From assembly GCA_932521025.1 (NCBI GenBank), contig OW051468.1, forward strand, positions 2,728,064-2,792,063: 64,000 bases of DNA, written 5' to 3'. Under the pieces are notes generated by a model. The model did not search any database. It saw only the letters and a list, made by a program, of their open reading frames with translations, and was not told the DNA's origin. The translations under genes and the position numbers were made by a program. Positions 23,935 through 34,339 of this stretch are shown here, piece after piece; position 1 is the first letter of the stretch, and each line of letters opens with the position of its first letter. Source of the DNA: Oscheius onirici. Its lineage: Eukaryota; Nematoda; Chromadorea; Rhabditida; Rhabditidae.

Positions 23935-24248
23935 ATGTCTTACAACCCCTACGGCAACGGCGGACACGGCGGATACGGAGGAGTGAGTTTTTGTTTATTT
24001 TTACACAGAGCCTGGGAGACTGAGAGAAAGAGAGACAGTTCCTAACCAGTCCCCCTTTCCAGTACCCACCTCCCGGCCACGGAGCCTACCCCACCTACGG
24101 AGCTCCCGTTCATCATACTCCCGTCCACCACGTCGAGAGTCACCACCATTATGAGCCAGAGCACCATCACGGACACCATGAGCATCATCATGTGGAACAT
24201 CATCACCACGAGTCTCACCACCACGGACACCATCATGGACATCACTAA
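23935..24248 (+). CDS. Small histidine/glycine-rich protein
   Basis: Two exons, 23935-23982 and 24063-24248, give 77 residues: MSYNPYGNGGHGGYGG, then YPPPGHGAYPTYGAPVHHT and a tail of His clusters separated by Glu, Ser and Gly, ending HHHGHHHGHH. About 40% of residues are histidine. There is no signal peptide. An AATAAA signal is at 24289-24294. The low-complexity composition suggests metal (Zn, Cu, Ni) binding or a structural role, but no family is recognised. A second gene of similar style (Tyr/Pro start, His-rich end, one intron before the last His block) lies 1.3 kb away on the other strand, so the two are probably paralogs. Confidence 0.75.
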
Positions 24249-25585
24249 GTCCAAAATGTACATACCAACTATGTGAAAAGAACATTCCAATAAAAGTTTT
24301 GACGCTCAAGAATTCTTTTTCAAAAAGAGTTATCGCTCACGTGTTGAAAGAAAAGCGCTTAACACTTTGCTGATAAGGGTACAAAAGAGGTTGCGTGGAT
24401 CCATTGTCAGCGAATGTGTGGGAGAATGTAGTGGGGGAGGCAGAGAGCAGATTTCAAGCCTATATTCAATTTGAGCTTCAACTGGAATCAAGTAAAACTT
24501 TTCTCTTCCCTAACATTGTATGTTGTCAACAAAAAAGGATCGATTTTCTCTTCTGTTAAAGAGTCAAGTGCTGCCCGAGAAGCACAGGACTCCAATTTCA
24601 AATAGACGAATAGCTGGAACCGGAAAAATATTCTGACAATGAGATAGAAAGCTGAATTCTTACTCAATGATCACAATTACTGGCTCGGTGTGTACTCTCT
24701 GCGGACTGATTGACACCCGGCGAAATTTGTTGATTTTTTCTTTTATCAATAGAAGCCTTCCGAACTCTAGATAAAGTAATTCAGTTTTAATAATTGTTTG
24801 GTCGAGACAGAAAACAGAAAATCTGATCTTTTTTTACTGGTGTTTGGAAGCAGAAGAAAGTCTCTCATCCGAATGTTCCGAACAGAAGTAATGGATAGTA
24901 TTTCAGAGCTATCTTTAGCGCGTCCCAAACGTTAATCCTGCTTACTTTTAGTTACGTAAAATTGCGTACGGAATTTATTCTAAATTTAGTGTGAAGTTGC
25001 GCAACAGCGAGTAACTAAAAACGCGATGTTGTGCAAATAAAAAAAACAGGCAGAATCATTTCTTGACACGCGCTATAATGCTTACAAAACCTGAAGATCA
25101 AAAGATGTAACATTACGGGACATGGGAAACCTCATTGATTTCATGATAACCCCTGCCTCTCAGTGTGGTTTTGAGTACAAGGAGAACACAAAGACTAGAG
25201 ATTGCCTCCTCAACCCTTGTCATCTTTTGATACGCTGAACAATTCTGTTGTCAAAAGAATCGAAAAACCAGATATTCCGTGTCGAAACACATTCACATTT
25301 CAACAGGCTGTTCTTTCGTTCACTAGTATTTACAAAAAAAAAACAACACGGCCCATTTGCTTAGACTGTGTTCCAGACGAAAACACATCTGACTGTTCCG
25401 TGTTTTCTAAAGATACTCTCGACGTGTGACCCTCTATTGACCTGTCACTACTGAAAACCCCGTCATTTCTCCCCTGTTTGAGATACCTTATCAGCCTATT
25501 TGCCCACAAAAATCGCATCGATTTTGCTTAAAAACACACACGGATAACGTGAAAAGGCCAATTTATTCAGTATGTACAGGAGAAA
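24249..25585. other. Intergenic, no gene seen
   Basis: AT-rich DNA between the two histidine-rich genes, which are convergent here. No repeat or gene supported beyond the polyadenylation signal at 24289. Confidence 0.5.
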
Positions 25586-26083
25586 TTAGCAGTGGTGATG
25601 GTGGTGGTAGTATCCGTGTCCGTAGCCTGAAACCGAGTCTTTCAATGGGATCTGACACTGTAGCTTTGAATACCAAACGGATGGCACACAAGACTTTTGT
25701 CTCGCATAGCGCAGTGGTTGAGGTTTGACTGTAGTCTGAACGAATGGGGTTCGATCCCGCTGTATGTATAACCCTTTTTGCTTTTTCGTAAAGCCATCAA
25801 AAAGAGGCCGCATTGCAAAATGACTATTCCTTTTGGATCCCCAAGCTGGTAACTGCAGCTAACTGTCTGATTTACCATGAAATTTTCGCGCAAATCGAGA
25901 GAGTAAAGAAATCTCACCATGGTGGTAGTATCCGTGATGATAGCCGTGGTGATAGTAATGAGGCTCACAATGACTCTCATAGATGACCATAGGAGGAGGA
26001 GCCATGATTGGCGGAGCTACGATGACTTGTGGAGGAGGGACATAGACCTGTGGAGGCATTCCGTAAGGAGGAACGTAGGACAT
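25586..26083 (-). CDS. Small Pro/Tyr/His-rich protein
   Basis: Exon 1 (26083-25918) encodes MSYVPPYGMPPQVYVPPPQV, a Pro/Val/Ile-rich middle (IVAPPIMAPPPMVIY) and a His/Tyr tail (HYYHHGYHHGYYHH). Exon 2 (25626-25586) adds GYGHGYYHHHHHC. The join is in frame (Gly codon split G|GC). Total is about 69 residues. The opening MSY and the closing His block match the layout of the 23.9 kb gene, so they look like diverged paralogs. The 291-bp intron carries a tRNA-like sequence. Function unknown; metal binding or an extracellular structural role is a guess. Confidence 0.7.
25688..25775 (+). repeat. tRNA-like (SINE-type) sequence in an intron
   Basis: An A-box-like TAGCGCAGTGGTTGAGG and a B-box-like GGGGTTCGATCCC 29 nt apart, followed by CCCTTTTTG. 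Acceptor and T stems do not pair fully, so this is not a functional tRNA gene. A related head (GAGGTTTGACTGCAG, GAGTTCAATTCC) is on the minus strand near 35.25 kb. Confidence 0.5.
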
Positions 26084-26401
26084 TTTCTCTGGATGATGGG
26101 GAACAGACGCCGCTGGCTGGGGTGCTTTTAAGCAAACAGCTCGGCTGACCCTTATCAACACACAGTCCCGGGATGATTCATGAGACTACACGAAACAGAT
26201 TCACACCTACTGCGTCATCGGAGGGCGCAATAGGATACTTGAGTCAGGAACTAAAAAAAACTGTCTCACTGTCAGACTATCGGTATCTGTCTGTCGAAAA
26301 CACCAAGGACACAGTTCTGAAGTTAGTAAATATTTACAACTTCACTATACTATTCTAACTTTTTTTTCTGAAAGAGATAGTAAAATAACAGTGACAGTGA
26401 C

Positions 26402-26749
26402 TCACTCTTGAACCTGCTCCTCAATCAATTCGTGTCTCTCAAAATCGATGATCGGCTGATCTCCATGCGTTCCTATCAGCCTGATCTTGCAGTTGAAGGA
26501 GATCCTCTCGAAACTGAAAGACAAGGTCTCTCCCTGAAGAGAGAGAGAGAGAGAGAGAGAGAGAGTTAGTGAGAGCAACCTACCTCCAAAGCATGTGGCG
26601 CTCGTGTTCAAAAATGCCAAAGTCTTGATCTTGGTGTTTTCCATGGTGACGCAGCCATTTTCAACTGTGAGTCTTTCTTTTGATGTCCAAGAGTCCCCTC
26701 GGCTGATCTCCATTTCCGTAGATGGAACTACATCCATTCCGGCTATCAA
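26402..26749 (-). CDS. Hypothetical protein fragment
   Basis: Not recognised. An upstream segment reads SRGDSWTSKERLTVENG and TKIKTLAFLNTSATCFGG; a GT...AG intron made largely of (CT)n (about 26535-26582) leads to GETLSFSFERISFNCKIRL and a tail ending ELIEEQVQE at 26402. The true start is not found; possible exons continue upstream to about 26880. A ~90-bp part (26420-26510) is about 85% identical to 31115-31205, so it belongs to a local family linked to the galectin-like region. Confidence 0.3.
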   Translation of the reverse strand: MIAGMDVVPSTEMEISRGDSWTSKERLTVENGCVTMENTKIKTLAFLNTSATCFGGRLLSLTLSLSLSLSLQGETLSFSFERISFNCKIRLIGTHGDQPIIDFERHELIEEQVQE

Positions 26750-26984
26750 GAAGAATAACCGTATAAGTAAGAAACAACTCCAAGTTATTTTCTTGCTTTT
26801 GATTTGTCATAACAGATTTAATCCCTGGTATGACGATTCCCCAAAGATTACCGTTTTGTTCTGAAAAAAATGCGAAAAAGCGCACTTCGAAAGCTTATAA
26901 CTCGGTTATCTTTGAGAATAGACCCCATAAAGTATAGTGATTCGGAATCAGCGAATTTTTCTCTACAAGGAACTTATCTTTAAT

Positions 26985-27395
26985 ACTAAAGTGCAATGGT
27001 GTCTGTGGCTGACTCTGTTTGTTTGTTTGTTTGTCTGTCTGTTTGTTTGTTTGTCCAAAGCCAAAAAACTTTGGTGTATTGCTAAGAGTCGCCATCTCCA
27101 CTCAGACGACCCGGGTTCGATTCTTCTCCTCGCCAAATATTTTTGCTAAATTATTTTGGGTAGGAAATCGAGTCAGGGTAACCGGTAGAGGATTGGAAGG
27201 GACCGGTTGAGTGGGGAAGGGATCAAAAGAGTTGAATGAGAAAGGGATCAGAAGAGATCGGTTGACTGGGGAAGGGGTCAAAAGAGTTGAATGAGAAAGG
27301 GATCAGAAGAGATCGGTTGACTGAAGAAGAGATCAGAAATAAAGAAGAAAACACAAGTAAAAAAGCCGCCGACAGGCGGTGAAGCCGGCTGGTCA
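26985..27395 (+). repeat. Family A composite repeat, near full length
   Basis: Runs from GTGCAATGGTGTCTGTGGC through a TTTG/TCTG microsatellite, a tRNA-like B box (CCCGGGTTCGATTC near 27110), a minisatellite with units like GATCAGAAGAGATCGGTTGA, and ends GCCGCCGACAGGCGGTGAAGC. Orientation is opposite to the 14.85 kb copy. Confidence 0.8.
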
Positions 27396-28124
27396 GAACT
27401 TATAGTCGAAAAAAGGTCCGGACACTCGCATTAATTTAAGATTTATTTTGAGATTTGAGAGTTTAATTTAATGTTTAAACTTGGTGACATAAATGGTGGT
27501 ATAAAGAAGCGATTCTGGCCAAGCCGGTGGCAGTGAGATGAACGCCATAAGTGAAGTAGCTGACAAAGTATTTCGGATCGTAGTAGCGCAGTTTTCCGTC
27601 TATCCAAAACTGATTGGTGTAGTCGAAAAGTTCGCACTTTTCACAGCCCTGGGCCAAACGTGCAAGTCGGCTTTTGGTCACGTGGTACCAGTCCCTGTGA
27701 AAAGGCATGAAGAAGCCGTTCTGAAAATTTTCACACTGTGGATGAAAAGTTCAACAAACCTCATTAAAGTGGGTTCCGTTTCTGAGATATTGTGATAGAG
27801 CAGAGTTTAGATAGCCCGGCGGCCATTCGAATGCATCCAAAATGTAGATTTTCTTCTTCACCAGTCTTTGAAGCTCTTTGATTCTTTCTATCATCTCCTA
27901 AATTCACTTGTATAGTTCCTACTAAGCGAGTTAACATACCTTTCAAATCCGGTCGTTGAATGGATTTGTCCCGTTGTCTATCAAATTAACGTCCATGTAG
28001 CGAGAAGGGACAAATAAGACGTCCGGTTTGTACTCTCTGACAGCGTCCAAGAAGAATCCATCAAAACTGCAGTCAAATCCTCTGGGATCTCTGTCATGAA
28101 CCAGCGGGGTACATGCTGAAAAAG

Positions 28125-28245
28125 TTTCAACTGTAACTCTTATCCTGACAATTTCTGACTTGTCGCGACCATTTGAGGTCCCGGACAAACAAACATCCAA
28201 ACAGAATCCATGACGGACAATCCTTAACACTATTGCGCTTTAGAT
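28125..28245 (-). repeat. Family A repeat end in an intron
   Basis: Contains TTATCCTGACAATTTCTGAC, TTGTCGCGACCATTTGAGG and ATTGCGCTTTAG, the reverse complement of the family A end. Confidence 0.7.
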
Positions 28246-28818
28246 AGTAGAATGGATACAACTTACTAGGAGTCCAGGTACTGTAGATCCTGGGGAAGAC
28301 TCCCTTGCACTGTTCTGTGAGGACCTTCATAACGTTTCCCACGTAGCTGTTTCCAATCACGAGAAGAGTCATGTTGCTGCTGGCATTGATCGAATTCTGC
28401 AAGTTTTTTTTAAAGATCTGATCACAAAGAATACTCACACTCAGACAACGGTTTTCTTTCGGGCTTGCAGTTTTCGGTTTGGTACAGGGGTAATCCTTAA
28501 CCTGCTTTCCATCATTATTCGTCATGAACTCGTTCAGCTTGGCTCTTTCCTCGTTGGTCGTGTTCTCGTAGCCGAATTTCAACTCGTTCAAGTAGTCCGA
28601 TTCGAAAATGTAAGCGGACAGATTGGCCGAAATGCGGACTGAGCTGTTGTAGACCTCTTGACGAAGAATCATTGCGTCTTCTTTGGGAATTTGTTCTGAA
28701 CATGGAAACCGTAAGACGTAGAATGATTTCTACCAGAAATGTTGAAGAAGGCGGCGCCATTGAAGAGAAGAAGACCAGCAACGACCACGGCTACCTTGTT
28801 CTTGTCCCAAAAGCGGTA

Positions 28819-29072
28819 AAGTAAAGTATTCTCCCGTCTCCAAGCCTTTGGCTAGCGGGTGCATCTGAGGGGCCAGATAGCGAGGGGCTTTAAACGTTCC
28901 ACAGTGCCCACCTGTTCCCAGGAACGCCTTTACTTCGTAGCAAGCTACTACCAATTTACCGACCTTCGGGAAGGGTAGAAGCCTTGGTTGGGCTGAGGCG
29001 GGGATCGAACTTGTGACCTTTCGACTGACGCTGGCGCCTCCTGCCACTGCTCCAATCCGTCTAAAAGCGGTA
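28819..29072 (-). mobile_element. tRNA-derived SINE with target-site duplication
   Basis: On the minus strand the body starts near 29062 with an A-box-like TGGAGCAGTGGC and a B box GTTCGATCCCC, and ends ACTTTACTT. AAAAGCGGTA occurs on both sides (28809-28818 and 29063-29072), a 10-bp target-site duplication. Removing the 254-bp insert plus one copy restores an open frame in the acyltransferase gene. Confidence 0.85.
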
Positions 29073-30409
29073 GTGTTTCTCGAAGAAAAAATAAATGACG
29101 ATGCTGAACAGAAGGGTGATGACCAAGCATGTCTAAATTTCAGTTGTATCTCGCAAAAAAATACAAGAAACCACGTTTATCGCCTCTGAATTCATGCATT
29201 TTCAGGAGGGCAACAACGGACCAATGCACCAGATACCAGCTATACGAGATTTCTCCAATGAAGACCAAGAACTTGTTCTCCAGAAACCAGCATTTCTCAC
29301 CGACGTGGACAATTAGTGTCGTCATGAGAATTGTGACGATTCTAATGTGAGAACTGAATTGAAGTGAAAAGAAGCACAAACCTGACAGCCAGATGACCGA
29401 TCTGTTCTTTGGAAGAGAGCAAAGCGACTGTGGCTGCGACACAGAGACAAGTGACAGTTTGATGAAGAGACAATTCTTTGGATTCTTTAGTTTCTTCCGA
29501 GTCCTCTTCTTCCAACAAGGTCTTCTCCAGTTCACATTTCTTGCTCGGCTCCTTTCCTTTCGACTCGTAGAAGATTATGGATCCTGCCGAAAACTGCCAG
29601 ATTCTCGAAAAGACGCAGTAGAACGAGATGAAGTCGTCGGCGAAGGCATGTAGAATGAGAGAGGCGGCGACTGAAAACTATTCAGTTAAACAAATCGAGA
29701 GAAATACCGAAAAGTGAGAGGACGAGAGTTTTCGAACGCTTTCTGAACGCTTGAGCCCCGTAGAAAACGAGCGGGAAGAGAAAGTAGAACTGCATTTTGA
29801 GAGATAGACACCACGTGTGGGTGAACATGTCCACTCCCATGCCGAGCTTCTCATTGTAGCTTTCGAGTCCCGTTGGCCGAATGAGGTTTGTGGAAAAGAC
29901 CAAAGCATATATGGCCGAATCGTAGTTGGTCTTCCATGTGATTTTTGGCGTGTAGTTGATGGACACTGAAATTTCAAATGGGTGAAATTGCAAGAACTTA
30001 CACAGAATCAGCAAGGTTGCCCGATAGTAGAGCGGAACTATTCGCTTGATTCGTCTGTAGAAGAAGTCCACGGCGGATCCAGTCGAAAACTCGGAATTCC
30101 TCTCCAACATCATCGTCATGAGGTAACCAGAAAGCAGGAAAAATTGATCCACTCCGAGATATCCATTTGAAAAGTATTGGGGGAAGAAGTGGAAGAGAAC
30201 CACGAAGATGATGGCAAGAGAGCGTAGACCTTGAAGATGGAGCAACTTCGAGGACATTACAATGGCAACGGATGTTGCTCTTCGCTTTTGCATTTTCAAA
30301 TTAGTAGGTAAGTATTTTTTTTACTATTTAAAAGTTTCACTAAAAACGCTTTTGCGCGAGTTTATTTTGAAGTATAGTAGGCCCTAAAAAACTCTGAGCA
30401 AAGATTCTT

Positions 30410-31260
30410 ACTGTTTGCCCAAGGTAAGAAGTTGAAACAGGATTTGTCTGACGGACTTCCTCGTATTTGATGTCGTAGATGTCCGTTTATACGAATGTTG
30501 AACTGGTCGCAAAGAGCTTTGGAACAGACTACCAGCAATTTGTTTGTAACACAGAATAGCAACCTATCTAATACTCAACTCGAATCTTTCCCCTACCTTA
30601 ATTTATTGGAGGTAGTTTGTTCTCATTGACTCTCTCACTGATTTCCAGTTGTTACGCCGAATTAGCTGTTCTGTGACCTGGCCCCAGACGAATTCCATCA
30701 TTTTGCCATCAACTGCGAAGAGAGATGCACTTCCGACAACGAGACGAAGATCAAAAAGTGTTGAATTCTTGCTCATACGGATCCCGAGAAGCCGATAAAA
30801 TTCCAATTGGCCAACAACTCTCACGCCACCGACATCATCAGGAGAATCAAGGAAATTTGCGGCGCTGGTAAATTGTTCCATTTTCAGGGAGTGGTAGTAG
30901 CTTGCTAAGGAGTCAAGGAGTTCCCAGAAAAGTCGAGGCAGCTTCGGAACGTTAACGCCTACCGCAACCTGGCCACTCAGGAAGCATCCGCAGCCCATGA
31001 GTCTCCTCGGAACTCGGGTTTGAGTCGGGAAGAAACTTTACTTCAGGGAGTGACCTTGATATTCAGGGAGAGATCGGTTCAGTCTCGAAAGTATTGTCAT
31101 TTATCCGGAACAGAAAAATCCGTCCATTCGAAAGGGGTATGTCAAATTCGATAGCATCTTCTTCAATTGCAAGATCGAGCCGATAGGAACGCATAGAGAT
31201 CAGCCGATCATCGATTTTGGGAGACACGAATTTATGTTTTGTGGATCGGGATCCTGTCAA
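30410..31260 (-). CDS. Galectin-like gene or fragment
   Basis: Low-confidence call. The segment at 31260 reads KHKFVSPKIDDRLISMRSYR and FDIPLSNGRIFLFRIND. A frame at 30998-30603 reads FTSAANFLDSPDDVGGVRVV and GQLEFYRLLGIRM, which lines up with the end of a galectin fold (HRxxxPxxxxxLxIxGDVxL) in the clearer neighbour at 32.5 kb. A further piece near 30480 (DIYDIKYEEV) matches YIYDYKYETA in that neighbour. I cannot join these into one protein with confidence, and the classical sugar-binding residues are not all visible. Confidence 0.3.
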
Positions 31261-32469
31261 GACGCGTCACAACGAATCTCTTTGGTCACAAACAATCGTA
31301 TGTCTTTGTGTATTTAGTTTTGGCTGGAAGCCTTGGAATGCTGGCTTGTGTCTTTCCCGTGTTACAGCAACTGGGTCGTTAGTGACTTTCCATTTTGGTA
31401 GCGTCCCTGAAAATTGGATCGTTCTGGTAGTCTCTGGGTGGTTTTTTTTTCACTGAAGCGAGAGGTGACTGCTCCAAACGTTCCCCTGACCCCAGTAACT
31501 GCAACAACCCCCATCGTGATACAATCTGCCCATATCTCTTCTGCACCCTCTTTCCTCCTTCTCTCTCATATTCAAACTTCCCGCCTGTCCACCTACCGTA
31601 ATCCCCGGCGCCTCTTTTTCAATTCTGTCTTGTTTTTATCAGTTTGTGTTGAGCTATCCTCAAGAGTTCTGTCTTTTATTTTATCGCTCATTTTGTTGGA
31701 CATTTTAGGCCCAATGCGAAATAAAGTTTATTTGTAGAAAACCTTGTGTTTTTCTAGTGATTTTACCAGTATTTTTCATTTTTCTCGGGGCAGTTTCTGA
31801 CCACATTGCATCCTCGCATGAAGTTGACAGAGAACCCTGCAAACTTGCACTGAACGAGAAAATAAGAGAGAACAGGAAAAGATGCGATTGTTTTTGGGTA
31901 TAGACAATTTGGATCATATTCTCCAGCACGAAGAAGATGAAGTTCATCTCGAGTTCCTGGTTGTCTTTGAGAACGTCGGATGCGTTCTTTGTTTGGACAC
32001 AGTAGTTCGGGCCGAGAAAATGGAAATGAAGTTCATCTTCAGAGAGATGAGGCAGACGGACATCTGGAGCCGATGATCCTCGTCTCCAAAGACAAAACAG
32101 AGTTCTGGAATCTCTTCACATTCGAATGGGCATCGGAGCAAAGATGATCGTTCTACTCTACGTTGGATTACCATTCAAGACGATTAATCTCGATACTCGT
32201 CTCGACATCAATTCCAAGCCGTTCACTGGTTGTTCCTTTTTGTTCTGTTACGAAATACACCAGACATTTTCACACGACCAAACCAAAACTAATCGTCCTT
32301 CTGAAATTATGTTATTACACTTGAGCAGTATTCGTACTCATTCCTGCCAGCCCTCCCACATTCCGAGATTGTTCTGCGTATGTTTTAGCAGTTTTCAGTT
32401 TTTTGATCCTGTCAAAAAATAACAACAGACTTTTCTTTTTTTGCCCATTTATTGTAACCCGACCAGACT
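31261..32469. other. Region with possible further galectin-like remnants
   Basis: Minus strand near 31900-32080 reads LHFHFLGPNYCVQTKNASD and ENMIQIVYTQKQ, which could be a worn galectin segment. A run of short open frames on both strands gives no convincing gene model. 31440-31700 is pyrimidine-rich with nothing recognised. Confidence 0.3.
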
Positions 32470-32987
32470 CTACTGGTACGCGATGTTGATAATCTCGACG
32501 TCTCCTTCGATCTTCAGCCTAGTGTAGTCCTGGTCGGGATTTTCTACACGATGAGCAAACGTCGTGTAACCCTTGCCATCCACGAAGAACCTGATACTCT
32601 CCGGGTGATTTTCGACAGTCATTTCTCCATCTCGAACGGGATCTTTCCATTGGGTTCAAGGAGTGCCGAAAGACCTTCGGTATTCGAGTTAGCAGACACG
32701 GGTTTTTTTAGAGTTGAATCGGCAGAGACTGTTGCCATCTTTTCCAAGAAGGGCCAACCGCCAGTTGCCCTTTTGAATTCCGGTGACGACGATCTGGTCT
32801 TTAGTCCGGAGAGCGCGTTGAGGGAAGTCTGACCACCAGGGAAGCCACCCCAGTGAACCTTTTCGAGTTGAATGGCTCCATAGATTTGGATGAACTCAAC
32901 AAGATCGATGGACGGGGCGGTCTCGTATTTGTAATCGTAGATGTACGACTGGTCCCCTCTGAGACAAGTCCGCTGCATCCAGCGCAA
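32470..32987 (-). pseudogene. Galectin-like, frameshifted, no introns
   Basis: Galectins bind beta-galactosides; nematode lec proteins often have two domains. The upstream part ends IQIYGAIQLEKVHWGG, like the close of a first domain (GDVxLxxVxW). After a linker the second domain reads SANSNTEGLSALLEPNGKI, then ESIRFFVDGKGYTTFAHRV, DYTRLKIEGDVEIINI and stop at 32470. The frame breaks at about 32615: FEMEK runs into TGA, while the rest continues from ATG in the next frame. The N-terminal half of the first domain is missing because another gene's exon begins at about 32941 on the plus strand. Lack of introns in a gene-dense, intron-rich window hints at a retrocopy (inference). Confidence 0.5.
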
Positions 32988-33452
32988 TGGCCTCAGTCAG
33001 AAACTGCTTCAGAAAATTATTCAGGAATGGGACGGAATGGAGGACTACGAGCGGTACAGAGTGGATGATTTCTGCCACGAATTCACCTACCGCAGCAAAA
33101 AGATCAATCTCGGTCTCATCGGCAGTCGGACACAGAGAGGTTTGTCGATTTTTTGAAGACAACATGTTCAGTTCTCGGTGACACGATCAGTACTCTCTGG
33201 TCGGAATATTCTACGCTGACTGTGACGTTGAATGACGGTATGCTAAAGATCGAGCACGTGATGAGGAGGAAGGACTTCGACACGAATCAGAAGAAGGGTC
33301 TGGAGATATTCCTCCAGCACGACGTCATGGCCATGGTCATGCGCTACGCCGACGCTCCGACAATGCACAACCTCATGCTCACCAATACCACAGTTCTGGA
33401 CAAGATGAAGCAGATTTCGAAGAGGATCCATCAGCGTGACTTGGCCCTTTAG
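32941..33452 (+). CDS. Unrecognised protein, two exons seen
   Basis: Exon 1 (about 32941-33139) reads MYDWSPLRQVRCIQRNG and KLLQKIIQEWDGMEDYERY; intron of 32 nt or so ends TGTTCAG; exon 2 (33172-33452) reads VLGDTISTLWSEYSTLTVTL, MRRKDFDTNQKKGLEIFLQH and ends KRIHQRDLAL. The join is in frame (G|TT). No domain recognised. The start is uncertain, since the first bases overlap the antisense galectin-like frame. The codon pattern (C/G third positions) supports real or recent coding. It may be the 5' part of the gene at 33619. Confidence 0.45.
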
Positions 33453-33618
33453 TGTCACTATGCTGTAAGTTGGTTTCCTTTCTTCACAATTGGCAGAGAG
33501 ACATGAAGAGACAGAGTGAGAGGTGATCTGGGCAGCTGGCCGAGGCAGAAAGAGATTATGAATCTCTCATCTGGAGATGTACAGCTAAAGCGCCGTGAAC
33601 ATGTGAACAAGTTTTCAG

Positions 33619-34339
33619 AGTCCAAAGTACTCCATTGCCCGGAGAAATCAGGATAAGAGTCCAATCCCGATCGAGAACCTGTTCAAGTACAGATTCGTCT
33701 TCGACAAGATCAACGTGGAGATCTGGCTCGACCAGGAATGGATGACCTACTTGCAGAGCTCGCGTGCAATGGAATGGTTGAAGTCGGACCGGCCAATCTT
33801 CAAGAAGATTACCAGGAAGTTTGAAGTCGAGCTGGATGATCTGTTCTTCTACTCTGTGCCTCCAGAAGCTGCGGAAGCCTTCATCAAGACTTTTGGCTCT
33901 CCAAAGGTTTTATTCAGCCTGAATAAAACCTAGAAATTTCCCGACGGGGATTCTGAAGCACTGCGGCCCGATCGAGTTTGTTGGATTTGTCACGGACGTC
34001 AACGTTCTGATGCTGAAGAGCGTCGAGATCTACCCGTTCGATACGGATCGCGTCGGTCGAATCCTGTGACAATGGACGAGAATGGAGGATGAAGACGTCG
34101 CCCTCAAGGATCTTCGACGAGTTTGATGCCGAGGACTTCGAGAGGGAAATCTTGTCCATTTACAAGTGCACGAAAGTTCAAGGTCAGAGCTTCCTTTTTC
34201 TTCTATCTAAACCTCTTTTTCAGATGACAATGCAGCGGTCACCTGGGTTCTGGAGCAGGGACGGAAGGTGCTTCGTATCTGCTACGTGAGGGCTCAGAGA
34301 AGATCCGACGAGAAGCTTGTCATCACGAATGTCTTCTAA
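33619..34339 (+). CDS. Unrecognised protein, several exons
   Basis: From an acceptor at 33618 the frame reads KYSIARRNQDKSPIPIENL, FVFDKINVEIWLDQEWMTYL and DDLFFYSVPPEAAEAFIKTF. A ~27-nt gap with GT...AG ends at 33932; then ILKHCGPIEFVGFVTDVNVL and LKSVEIYPFDTDRVGRIL. A 45-nt intron (GTGACA...CTCAAG, about 34067-34112) rejoins to IFDEFDAEDFEREILSIYKC, and a last intron leads to DDNAAVTWVLEQGRKVL, ending ITNVF at 34339. No domain recognised. The first internal gap is short for a spliceosomal intron, so a small deletion is possible. Confidence 0.4.

Larger units (their letters stand above)
27475..30293 (-). pseudogene. Acyltransferase-3/SGNH membrane protein (OAC/NRF-6 type), split by a SINE
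   Basis: Multi-pass O-acyltransferase family expanded in nematodes. From ATG 30293: LHLQGLRSLAIIFVVLFHFF, GYLGVDQFFLLSGYLMTMM, FFYRRIKRIVPLYY, THTWCLSLKMQFYFLFPLV, then more membrane segments and ISYSWYLVHWSVVALLK. After VIYFFFEKHYRF the frame meets TAG at the edge of a SINE (28819-29062); coding resumes beyond it as WDKNKVAVVVAGLLLFNGAAF. A C-terminal SGNH domain follows (TLLVIGNSYVGNVM, PDVLFVPSRYMD, GVHLTATGLARIASLYHHL), ending at 27475. Apart from the insertion all exons and splice sites look intact, so the lesion is recent, polymorphic or rescued by splicing. Another intron (28130-28245) holds a family A repeat. Family is sure; pseudogene status is inferred. Confidence 0.85.

Noticed and set aside
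25688-25775. tRNA gene
   Set aside because: A and B boxes are present but acceptor and T stems do not pair; better explained as a SINE head.
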